A DNA stretch of 32,230 bases from Gracilaria caudata (taxonomy: Eukaryota; Rhodophyta; Florideophyceae; Gracilariales; Gracilariaceae). Shown here in pieces: positions 1 through 8,208 of the stretch. Below the pieces are notes generated by a model that saw only the letters and a list, made by a program, of their open reading frames with translations, did not search any database and had not been told where the DNA came from. The translations under genes were made by a program, and so were the position numbers. How positions within the stretch are numbered: the first letter of the stretch is position 1; every line of letters starts with the position of its first letter. The stretch spans positions 1 through 32,230 of the forward strand of contig JASCIV010000206.1 of the NCBI GenBank assembly GCA_030374735.1. Direction: 5' to 3'.

Positions 1-594
1 GAGGGAACGTATGTAGCGGGCGAAGCGGGAAAAGATGGGGCGCGGTGGGCGTTGAAGGCGCGGGGGGGGGTGCGGAAGACGCTCGGGGAAGAGGGGAGCG
101 TAGGGGGGCGGAGAAACGAGACGACAAATAAAGAAGCAACAAGGTGAACGGTGAGAGAGTTTGTTGGCAGCGGTCGTTTGGGGTTGCTGGCGGCGGAGGG
201 GGCGGGTGCGTCGGTGGAGGCGAAGCAGCGCACGCGACGACTTTTTCGGGCGCGTTTTTGAAACGCTGGCAAATTGAAGACGCGTGCGGAATGCGTGCGG
301 GCAGCGCGCTGTTTTGCGCATAAAAAACGGGCGGTGTAAGTGCGGCGCGCGCGCGGCGCGGTTTTGGGCGACGTGTTCGGCAGGGGGGGCGGCGCTCGAT
401 CTCGCGGCGCGCTGGCCCGGCGCGCGACGCGCTGCGCGGCGGCGCGTATCCGTCCTATCGGCACGCCGCTTGGCGCCGGCGCTGCGCCGCTGCGCGCTGT
501 TTGGCGGCGCGCCTCCCTCGACTCGAGTGCGCGCCGCAGCGCTCCTTCCACCGCGCAGCGCCGGAACTTGCTTACGTTGACGCATGTCAAAGGT
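1..594. other. GC-rich intergenic block at the left edge
   Basis: Bases 1-280 are strongly purine-rich and G-rich on the plus strand, so the minus strand is pyrimidine-rich. That resembles the leader just upstream of the LPMO gene at 21349-21480. Bases about 340-560 are extremely CpG-rich, with many GCGC steps. The open frames here begin at GTG or TTG codons and encode only arginine/alanine-rich translations, as expected from composition alone. I infer a promoter or leader for a minus-strand gene beyond the left edge, but that gene is not visible. Confidence 0.4.
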
Positions 595-1014
595 TTACCC
601 GGGGCGTGCAGCGCTGCATTTCGCCTCGGTGGCGACTGACAGTGCGCGTATCTTGTCACACGCCAATGTTTGTGCCACATGGGTTGCGCGTTGCTCCGTC
701 GCGCACACGAAGGTACGGGGTAGCCCTCTACCCTCGGCGTAGATTCGGCAACGCGCCCCCAAACACCTTGGAACCCTCGCGGCGGCGCCAGTGCAGTGCC
801 GGGCGGTGCCGACGGTGCCAGCACGCTTCGACGCTGCTGGAGCCGCGACAGCGATGCAGCTTCCATTCAATGCGTCATTGCTTGAAGTCGCTGCCCGCTC
901 TCGTACTCTCCTTCGCGCTGCGCTACGAAGGTATCTTATAATCGCATGATGCAAAACGATATCACGCTCGCTTCCAGCTTCCTCCGTCCCACATTGCTTT
1001 TTAAACATCGACAT
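595..1014 (-). CDS. Hypothetical ORF, 139 aa, doubtful
   Basis: This frame opens with ATG at 1014, has a second ATG two codons later, and ends with TAA at 595. The product is basic and rich in arginine and alanine, with ten scattered cysteines. No domain, signal peptide or membrane segment is recognisable. It lies upstream of the CpG-rich block and downstream of the SKI2 stop. GC-rich sequence readily yields open frames by chance, so it may not be a gene. The interval 1015-1169 holds nothing recognisable. Confidence 0.13.
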   Translation of the reverse strand: MSMFKKQCGTEEAGSERDIVLHHAIIRYLRSAARRRVRERAATSSNDALNGSCIAVAAPAASKRAGTVGTARHCTGAAARVPRCLGARCRIYAEGRGLPRTFVCATEQRATHVAQTLACDKIRALSVATEAKCSAARPG

Positions 1015-1169
1015 ACACTAGTGTATTTTTGACCCATCAAATGTCTTTCTACTACCCTTCGTATCATACAAGCTCTTCTCTTCTGCGCGCCGTACCTTCG
1101 TACATAACCTTAAATCCTACCGCAAGTCCACCTGTGTGTGCATGTCCCACCGATGCAAATCAAAACCAC

Positions 1170-4100
1170 TCATTGCACATACAGACTCGCAGCGAAGATC
1201 ACATCTCGCCGACATAATTCAATCGCCTCATCCGCTTTGCTCTGCAAATCCGGGTCCCCAATCACTCTACCCACGTTCTTCAACTCCCTGATCAGTTCGC
1301 ACAGCCTCACAATAGTCCGCACGATGCTTCCCTCCGGAACATCACCGTCGTACGACGCACAAACCTCTGCAAATGTCATACCCCTCGCCCAGTCTCTCAC
1401 CCCTTTCACAAACGCAAACCTGCCGTTTGCCTTCAGGTAATCGTATCCAGATGTCGCTATCCCACATTCAGCTTGTATATCTCCCAGCGTATGCAGCACA
1501 GCAATGGTAGCCTTTGTCGCATTCTTTAGTTCCTCGCAGTCATCTCCAAGTCTCTCCACGCTGAACTGCCCTTCGTCATTCCCAATCTTCTCCGTGAACA
1601 CCATTGCGCTCAACACAGCCGCCAGATCAGCCGCGTCCAGTTTCTGCAACACCTGTTCAAACACAAGCTCCGTCAAAATGATACTCTCACATGTGTTCAC
1701 TTCACAAGCCGCTCGTCCTTTCAGTCGCACGCTTGTTCCGTCTATATAACCCAACCGCTGCAACACGTCGACTCGCTGTTGATAATCCGGCATTAGCATC
1801 AGAGACTCGTCAGAAGTGCCAATCCGAAGCTTTTCAAGCTTTGCCTCGAGTCGTCTCTGCCTCGACAGTTTGTCGAACGAGCTTCCGATTTCGGCGCTGA
1901 TACCCATTTCCTGTAGATTCATGATTTCTCCGTTCATGTACTGGATCATACTCTTTCGCTCCTCCCACAGATCTTCAATATCGATGTCCTGCAGCCCAAG
2001 GTCTCTGCGCGGATGCACACTTTCCATATCCTGAATGTTCAGCTCCTCGTTTACGTATGAACGTAACTTCTCTGCTGCAGAGCTTAGCGCCGCCTTCATT
2101 GGCTCCCCTCTGATGGGAAGGATGCCCCTTTTCTGAATTTCTATCGTGCTCCCTGTCACGCCTAACAAGTCTTTGTAGGGGATATCTCTAATCTCCACAA
2201 CTAGGCCTCCGGCATCATACTGGCGATGTTTTGCCTTCATTTTCACACCTTCTGACACGGCGTCACGGAAGGGCGTCTTGTCTTCATTCATCCGAGGTCC
2301 CCCGCACAGAACCATAACCTTCGTTGCACCTTCAGAACTCTTCGGCCCGCCCTTTCGCGGAAGGCGAAGGACCGGTCCGGCAGGCTTAAGAGAAGGGCCT
2401 CCCTTTCCTCGACCGGCACCTGAGCCTTGGACGATAACACCCACCCGAAACGTTAGATCTTCCCCTCTCACAATAACCACACGCCCAGAGTCTAAAACGG
2501 AGTTCATGGCATTCTTTCCTTGGTTCTTCATCATTTTTCCAATCTTCTGGCTAAGGTCTCCTATACGGAAGGACATGTGATAAAGCTCTCGGAATCTATT
2601 GAGTTCAGCTTGTTCTTCTTGCATAGCCGAAAGGGCTGCGTTTCCCCTTTTCATTAACTTCCTCACAGTACTGGATGTACGCCCGGCGGGCGCCTCGCTG
2701 AAACTCCTAGCCATTACGTCTTCTACTCTCATTTCATCTATGCGCAGAAGATTCAGAATCATGTTGTAGGTAAGCCGGAACTGAGACTTTAGCGGTTTTG
2801 GCCTTCCCATCAGTACTGACTTTACATCGCTTTCCGAAGGGAAATCAGCTAGGACTGGGTACAGTATAACTGATCCTACATCATCGAGGCCACGACGTCC
2901 TGCTCTTCCTGCCATTTGAATGTACTCCCCAGGTTCTAGTAAACGAAAGCTTTGGCTGTCGTACTTCTTAATTGCTGTAAACACCACTGTTCTAGCCGGC
3001 ATGTTTACTCCCATAGCAAATGTTTCGGTAGCGAAGAGTATGCGAATAAGACCCCGTTGAAATAAAACCTCCGTAATCTCCTTGATTATCGGAAGAAGAC
3101 CCGCGTGATGCACTCCAATGCCGCGCTTCAGTGTTTCTCGATGTCGTGCTATCTGTGGGACATCACGATCTACAGGAGAGAGTCTCGAAATTGCCGATTG
3201 GTAAAACATGTGTATCTGGTTCTTGTCCGATGCAGACTCTGTAAGGTCTTGCGCCCTCAGTTGCTGTGCCGCGTCGTCGCATTTCCTCTTGCTGAAACAA
3301 AAGAAAATGGCTGGATCCAAAGAGTTCTTTCTCAAGTACCTTATAATAGGCATCCAAGCGTGGAAACGTCCACCACCGAATCGAATGTTCGCCTTGTCAG
3401 CCATTTCTTTGTGTCGCGTTGCTGATTTCTTATAGCTCGCGTCGAGAAACTTTCCTTGAGAAGAATCCAATAATGGAAAAGTCATTCCTTTGATGAATAC
3501 CTGATGAACAAGTGGAACTGGGCGGTGGCGGGTTGATACAACGTAAACAGCTTTCTGACGTGTTCTTCCGACCCAACTGGCAAACTCCATTGCATTCGGG
3601 ACGGTTGCGGAAAGCATCACGATACTGACGGCAGCGGGAAGCAAGATAATTGACTCCTCCCATACAACGCCTCGCTCTGGATCGTTAACCCAATGACACT
3701 CATCAAAAATGACGTGACTCAAGTCACGAATGAGATCCGCTCCTTTATAGAGCATACTTCGCAGAATTTCAGTTGTCATAACTAGGCAGCCGGCCTCTGG
3801 GTTAATGCTGATGTCCCCGGTAATTATACCCACGTCTCCAAATCTCTCAGTAAAGTCACGGAACTTTTGGTTGCTGAGTGTCTTAATAGGAGAAGTATAG
3901 ATCACTTTAGACTTTCGTTGCATTGCGAGAGCGATTGCATACTCTGCGACTACCGTTTTACCGGCAGAAGTGTGAGCGGCGACGAAGACATTTTCATCCC
4001 TTTCCAGACGGTGTACGGCTCGTTTCTGGAAAGTGTCCAGAGTGAAAGGATACTGGATGGCCATATCTGGGACCATCTTTTCAAAACTTGATACATCCGT

Positions 4101-4589
4101 CGTGTCGTATACTGCCCAGACTTCCTCTGCCTTCGAGGGTTTTTTGCGGTCCACTTTGGACTTCTGCTTTCTTAGATTGCGAAGGTCGCTTGCACCTCCA
4201 TAGGACTCTCCGATCGCCACATCAAGCTCGGCATCAAGCGTGGACTCATTGTCCTTGAACTGGGCTTCTAGTCGCTTTATCCTAGGATCAACCTTGGCTT
4301 TCTCTCTTGAAATGCGTATGAGATCGTCATCATCATCATCATCACTCCCATCAGTGTCGAAACCTTTGTCCCCAGAGAGACCAAAGAGCTCTAAGTCTTT
4401 GAGATTTGCAGGATCAAAAACGCTTGCGAGATTGAAAACATCCTGTCTCACTGCGATGTCAGCGGGAGAGTCCAGGTTTTGCAAACTAGTTCTCTCTTTC
4501 TGCTGCTGTTGAACTGAGGCAAACGTGTCGTCGACGTTCAGCTTCAGAAACCCCTCCTCCACACGCCCAATGTCTTCTGAGTCAGCCAT
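1170..4589 (-). CDS. SKI2: Ski2-like DExH-box RNA helicase
   Basis: 1139 residues, single frame, ATG at 4589, TGA stop. Ski2 is the helicase of the cytoplasmic Ski complex, which unwinds RNA and feeds it to the exosome for 3'-5' decay. Visible motifs are Walker A (HTSAGKT, K211), a DECH box at 296-299, SATVPN (motif III) near 327-332, motif V (ATETFAMGVN) and motif VI (QMAGRAGRRG) near 555-565. An arch-type insertion with a Gly/Lys-rich patch follows, and a DSHCT domain fills roughly the last 175 residues, ending RRDVIFAASLYVQ. The VVSTRHRPVPL stretch after motif III and the C-terminus favour Ski2 over its nuclear paralogue Mtr4. The N-terminus is acidic (a run of seven Asp at 83-89) and, with about 150 residues before the helicase core, shorter than in human or yeast Ski2. 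The box reads DECH where DEVH is usual. It is divergent from the HAD gene. Confidence 0.96.
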   Translation of the reverse strand: MADSEDIGRVEEGFLKLNVDDTFASVQQQQKERTSLQNLDSPADIAVRQDVFNLASVFDPANLKDLELFGLSGDKGFDTDGSDDDDDDDLIRISREKAKVDPRIKRLEAQFKDNESTLDAELDVAIGESYGGASDLRNLRKQKSKVDRKKPSKAEEVWAVYDTTDVSSFEKMVPDMAIQYPFTLDTFQKRAVHRLERDENVFVAAHTSAGKTVVAEYAIALAMQRKSKVIYTSPIKTLSNQKFRDFTERFGDVGIITGDISINPEAGCLVMTTEILRSMLYKGADLIRDLSHVIFDECHWVNDPERGVVWEESIILLPAAVSIVMLSATVPNAMEFASWVGRTRQKAVYVVSTRHRPVPLVHQVFIKGMTFPLLDSSQGKFLDASYKKSATRHKEMADKANIRFGGGRFHAWMPIIRYLRKNSLDPAIFFCFSKRKCDDAAQQLRAQDLTESASDKNQIHMFYQSAISRLSPVDRDVPQIARHRETLKRGIGVHHAGLLPIIKEITEVLFQRGLIRILFATETFAMGVNMPARTVVFTAIKKYDSQSFRLLEPGEYIQMAGRAGRRGLDDVGSVILYPVLADFPSESDVKSVLMGRPKPLKSQFRLTYNMILNLLRIDEMRVEDVMARSFSEAPAGRTSSTVRKLMKRGNAALSAMQEEQAELNRFRELYHMSFRIGDLSQKIGKMMKNQGKNAMNSVLDSGRVVIVRGEDLTFRVGVIVQGSGAGRGKGGPSLKPAGPVLRLPRKGGPKSSEGATKVMVLCGGPRMNEDKTPFRDAVSEGVKMKAKHRQYDAGGLVVEIRDIPYKDLLGVTGSTIEIQKRGILPIRGEPMKAALSSAAEKLRSYVNEELNIQDMESVHPRRDLGLQDIDIEDLWEERKSMIQYMNGEIMNLQEMGISAEIGSSFDKLSRQRRLEAKLEKLRIGTSDESLMLMPDYQQRVDVLQRLGYIDGTSVRLKGRAACEVNTCESIILTELVFEQVLQKLDAADLAAVLSAMVFTEKIGNDEGQFSVERLGDDCEELKNATKATIAVLHTLGDIQAECGIATSGYDYLKANGRFAFVKGVRDWARGMTFAEVCASYDGDVPEGSIVRTIVRLCELIRELKNVGRVIGDPDLQSKADEAIELCRRDVIFAASLYVQ

Positions 4590-5119
4590 TTTCCGTTACA
4601 CAGATTCTCGGTCCAACTCGATCGAGCTATTACCGGTGCTGATGGAAACTTAGCTATACCCCGTTCCCTTTCTCCTTGGTTAAATGCGTTTCCAGTGCAA
4701 TGGGCGTCGAAAATTCTGTTGTTGTGCCAAAGGGCTTGAACAGGAGTCACGGAGGAGTAGAGGGTTAAACTTTTTAGTCTCGGGCTTGCGAAAACGCGCA
4801 TTTTGAGATTTACACTTGCAGTCAGTCTGGCTTCCACATGCCGTGTTGTCGACTCTTGTACTGGTAAAGCTTATCCAACGTTTCTCTCATGAATTGGCAT
4901 CAGAGCAGAGGCTGCGCGACAAAGAGCTTGAGGGCAGTTTGGCTGGTGGTCCCAGTTGATTGTGAGCTGACACTTAGGCCGTACAGGATTTCGGCGCGCA
5001 ATGCACACGGGCGAAGCGCGGTTCGCACAAATTGATACAAGACAACACACCTTGTCTCACAGTTCTCGCCTTTTGCAGTAATTCACCCGTTCGTCATTCC
5101 GCCTTTAGGCATTCATCTA
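4590..5119. promoter_or_regulatory. Divergent promoter region, SKI2 / HAD gene
   Basis: This 530-base gap separates two divergent start codons and must carry both promoters and leaders. I see no clear TATA box, no long repeat and no RNA gene. The only ORF on the minus strand (to 4837) starts with GTG and overlaps the SKI2 start in another frame, so I do not call it. Confidence 0.45.
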
Positions 5120-6208
5120 ATGAACGAGAAGAAATATCTCAACTTCATCGTTCAGGTCCCTACCGGCGCAACGCACCAAACACGCTGCTCGCATGGTCGC
5201 AAGAGACTTTCTGTAGTCTGCACGCTTAAAAAGCCAGTGAAGGAAATGCAGCAGATCAACGGTGTTTCTGAGATATCACAGAATTACGACATCGTTCTAC
5301 TTGATCAGTTCGGTGTTATCCATGATGGAAAAACCCCATACCCGAGTGCATTAAATGCAATAAGGAGGCTTCACGAGAATGGACTTAAAATAGCTATTCT
5401 CTCCAACTCGTCAAAGCAATCGAGCGTAGCCCGAGAGAAAGTTACAAAGATGGGAGTGGACCCGGGCACAATCCACGAAGTTGTGACTTCGGGCCAGTTA
5501 ACTCTAGAGTACGTGAAGAACCTCGTCAAATCTCGACCGAATGCAAGGGTTTTGCATATGAACTGGACATCTAGTAGGGGTACAATACATCTCTCTGATC
5601 ATGATGTTGTGCGAGTGGCTCCTGTTTCAGTTTCTGACCAAGGACAATTGCATGTATCACCAGAGAGCATTGACTTCATCCTCGCACATGGAACGGATGG
5701 AGTGACACAGGCGGACGGTGCCGTGCAAAAACTTCCCCTTGAATCCCTCAGAGGATTATGTCGCTCTATTGCTCGTGTGGCACCTCAGATACCATTTATT
5801 TGTGCGAACCCAGATTTCGTGACTGTCGATGGTGGGACTCTTAGAACAATGCCTGGTACCTTAGCTCGTGACTACGAAGCGGAAGGTGGCTCTGTGATTA
5901 GACTCGGAAAACCTGGGAATCAGGCATATGAAGCGGCGATTCAAGCATGTGGTGAAGGTCGCATATTGGCCATTGGGGACTCAATTGCCCACGATATACT
6001 TGGTGCTGCTAAGAGAAACATTGATTCTCTCTATGTAGCTGGTGGAATACATGCACCGCGGTTTCATATTAGTCCTGAAGATGGATTTAGTGAGCAAGCC
6101 TCTCCATTTCGATTGGATGAGAAAATAGTAGATAGAATCATAGAGGAAGAAGCTCCAGAACTCGGCACAGGAAGGCCAACTTACATCTGTGACTTCTTTC
6201 GTTGGTAG
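5120..6208 (+). CDS. HAD-superfamily class IIA hydrolase-like protein (TIGR01459 type)
   Basis: 362 residues, ATG at 5120, TAG stop. The core fits the NagD-like class IIA HAD group found in alphaproteobacteria and plants, which acts on unknown phosphorylated substrates. Motif I is LLDQFGVIHDG with nucleophile D62. Motif II is the Ser in LSNSSK (95-97). The class IIA cap lies between, followed by ANPD and VTVDGG segments, and motif IV is GDSIAHD (D287, D292). The second Asp of the usual DxD is Phe64. As I recall, DQFG also occurs in plant members, so this would be a family trait rather than a local mutation. The first 40 residues are basic and end near a V-V-C sequence, so they could be an organelle-targeting leader; this is uncertain. 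The gene is divergent from SKI2 and co-directional with the next gene. Confidence 0.88.
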   Translation: MNEKKYLNFIVQVPTGATHQTRCSHGRKRLSVVCTLKKPVKEMQQINGVSEISQNYDIVLLDQFGVIHDGKTPYPSALNAIRRLHENGLKIAILSNSSKQSSVAREKVTKMGVDPGTIHEVVTSGQLTLEYVKNLVKSRPNARVLHMNWTSSRGTIHLSDHDVVRVAPVSVSDQGQLHVSPESIDFILAHGTDGVTQADGAVQKLPLESLRGLCRSIARVAPQIPFICANPDFVTVDGGTLRTMPGTLARDYEAEGGSVIRLGKPGNQAYEAAIQACGEGRILAIGDSIAHDILGAAKRNIDSLYVAGGIHAPRFHISPEDGFSEQASPFRLDEKIVDRIIEEEAPELGTGRPTYICDFFRW

Positions 6209-6929
6209 GATACGTTGAAAACTCCTCAGCAACACCAGTAACACATGTGCCACATTGCCGCGCAAGTTCAGAGCAACTCTTCATACAACATTGTATTTCA
6301 AACGCAATAATCTTTGCTGGGACTGTTTTTCTCTTGTATCGTCAATAATGCTTCTAGACTAAGAAGCGTTCCCTTTTGCTTCCGATGACGTCCACAATTG
6401 AAGTCTCATAGGGCAACATGCCGGCGTGATGTATGCCTGTACCTGTCGAAGGAGAACTTCTGTGATACTTTAAAAGAACTCGTGGCTAGAAGTTCTATTT
6501 GCCATCTTCATCTTCGTCAGTATCGCACACTTAGCAGCGTACAACAGCTTTTGCGCACGATTTTCCACGCCGGTTACTTCCTGTCTCCACTCCTGAATAT
6601 TGCGCCAAGCTGCTGGACTATCTCTAAATAGACGGAGGAAAGGACTCACAGCAGCATTGCTCAGCAATCATCCCTGGAGAAAGTCTGTTGATCAGACCTG
6701 TTTTCTCTTTGGGGCGTAACGGGTTGAACCTTCGAATATCTCAAAAAAACGTGAAAAGGATCTGCCAGGCGCACCTTTCCATTGTCACGCATCTCGCATG
6801 TATGATATCCACATAGCTGTTTGAAGCATCCAACATCAATGCCCCCGGCCGTGTGGAACAACAAACTCGAGAAAGAGACGCCAACAAACACCGTAACAGA
6901 AATCCAATACGAGATTGCTTACCTACGTC
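6209..6929. other. Intergenic region before the DUF3593-DUF2499 gene
   Basis: About 720 bases with no recognisable gene. Short open frames on both strands (for example 6398-6631 on plus and 6470-6667 on minus) show no conserved features. An ATG at 6839 opens a 105-codon frame that runs to 7156 and overlaps the next gene in a different frame. It could be an upstream ORF in the leader or chance. An in-frame TAA at 6894 blocks any earlier start for the downstream gene. Confidence 0.5.
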
Positions 6930-8138
6930 ATGAATTATACTTTTGTGCCATCAATCGGAAGCTCCTGGAGATTTTCAAACAAGACGGCACATCGACAGCC
7001 ACAAGCAACATCAGTTTCGGTGTCCAGATTCCGTTTGACATCGTTCATATCACAAAAGACCAGATGTCATCGATCTTCTCTTTGGGGTACATGCCTACGA
7101 GCTACCCATGCGTTGTCCGCTTCCAGAAGAGGAAATATGACGAAGATGTTTGTTGATCCGTGGTCAGTGTCTCCGGCAACTGTAGACGGACTGGCTGGGC
7201 AGTGTTTTGCTCTTTCTTTAGTTCCCTATCTTGCTTTCCTCTACTTCTTAAACCGTTCGGAGGCTGAATGTCCACCTCTCGTCAACTTTGGTTTTCGCTT
7301 TCTCTTGGTTTTTGTCTTTGCTACAATTCCAGCGGGAATATACGCAAAGGTCCATTATCACGATATTCTAGCAAACATTGACTGGTTGCATGGGGGTGCA
7401 GAATCTCTCCTCACCATCACTAATCTCCTTATTGTTCTTGGCTTCAGACAACAACAAACGTCAAAGATGGATACGGAACGGGAAGCAAAGAGCCAGCAAG
7501 CAGCAACTTTGAGTGCCCAACTTCTTCCAGCCTTAGTGGGTTTCCTTTACTTATCGTCTTCAATCTTCGCGCCCATGCATCAAGAACCACAGAATGCCTT
7601 GTCATTCCCAACGTGGATAATTCATCTGTCTAGTCTTATTGAATGGCTAATTGCAATGGGCCTCGTCTGGCAATACGCTGAGACGTCCAAGAATCAGAAA
7701 TGGAAAGGGCTCACGTGGGGAATGCTCCCTTTGCACACGAGCGGTATTTGTGCATGTACTTATCATTTCTTCTACAACGCGCCATCGCTGAGCATACTTG
7801 TTCTCCTCCAGGCATGCCTTACCGCGCTGGGGAATTCCACCATGGCACTGGCTGCGTATCGTATTTCAGAGGCGGGCAGCGATGTTGGCGATGCCATTCC
7901 TGAACGTACTCAAGGCAACAAATCTTCACTTCTTGGGTTTGAGGATCTCGCCAGTCTACCAGATACAAACTTAATTTTCACAATGAAGCTCTTTGTTCTT
8001 TCTGCCATAGGATCTGCATTGGTTAAGTGGGGATCTTTGTTCTTTGACGCACCCTTCAATGCTCCCCTATCGCTTGCCTTGGGTATAATATTCGTTCCGA
8101 CAGGTTTAAATGTACTGAAATGGGCATCCCGAAAGTGA
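6930..8138 (+). CDS. DUF3593-DUF2499 (Ycf49-like) plastid membrane protein
   Basis: 402 residues from the first in-frame ATG (6930) to TGA. An in-frame TAA lies 36 bases upstream. Residues 1 to about 65 are rich in Ser, Arg and Thr with almost no acids and begin MNYTFVPS, which resembles a plastid transit peptide with an early Phe. DUF3593 spans about 80-172 (LVPYLAFLYF, IPAGIYAK, NIDWLHGGAES, NLLIVLGFR). DUF2499, the Ycf49-like domain, spans about 220-315 (FPTWIIHLSSLIEW, WGMLPLHTSG, ACTYHFFYN, ALGNSTMALAAYRI). A tail with two more hydrophobic segments ends at LNVLKWASRK. Both domains are typical of cyanobacteria and plastid-bearing eukaryotes; their function is unknown. I expect a polytopic thylakoid or envelope protein. 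Its stop lies 70 bases from that of the convergent THADA gene. Confidence 0.88.
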   Translation: MNYTFVPSIGSSWRFSNKTAHRQPQATSVSVSRFRLTSFISQKTRCHRSSLWGTCLRATHALSASRRGNMTKMFVDPWSVSPATVDGLAGQCFALSLVPYLAFLYFLNRSEAECPPLVNFGFRFLLVFVFATIPAGIYAKVHYHDILANIDWLHGGAESLLTITNLLIVLGFRQQQTSKMDTEREAKSQQAATLSAQLLPALVGFLYLSSSIFAPMHQEPQNALSFPTWIIHLSSLIEWLIAMGLVWQYAETSKNQKWKGLTWGMLPLHTSGICACTYHFFYNAPSLSILVLLQACLTALGNSTMALAAYRISEAGSDVGDAIPERTQGNKSSLLGFEDLASLPDTNLIFTMKLFVLSAIGSALVKWGSLFFDAPFNAPLSLALGIIFVPTGLNVLKWASRK

Positions 8139-8208
8139 CAGCGAGAAACAGCAAGAATCGTCAAGAAAGAGGACATTTCGACTCCCAGGGCTTGTCGGTT
8201 AAGGCATT
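8139..8208. other. 70-base convergent gap
   Basis: The stop codons of two convergent genes are separated by only 70 bases, with no canonical AATAAA on either strand. The 3' untranslated regions of the two mRNAs almost certainly overlap. Confidence 0.6.

Noticed and set aside
4336..4356. ATC trinucleotide microsatellite
   Set aside because: It encodes the Asp run in the acidic N-terminus of Ski2 and needs no separate explanation.
6700..6750. Possible tRNA B-box-like sequence
   Set aside because: The bases around it do not form an acceptor stem, anticodon arm or A box.
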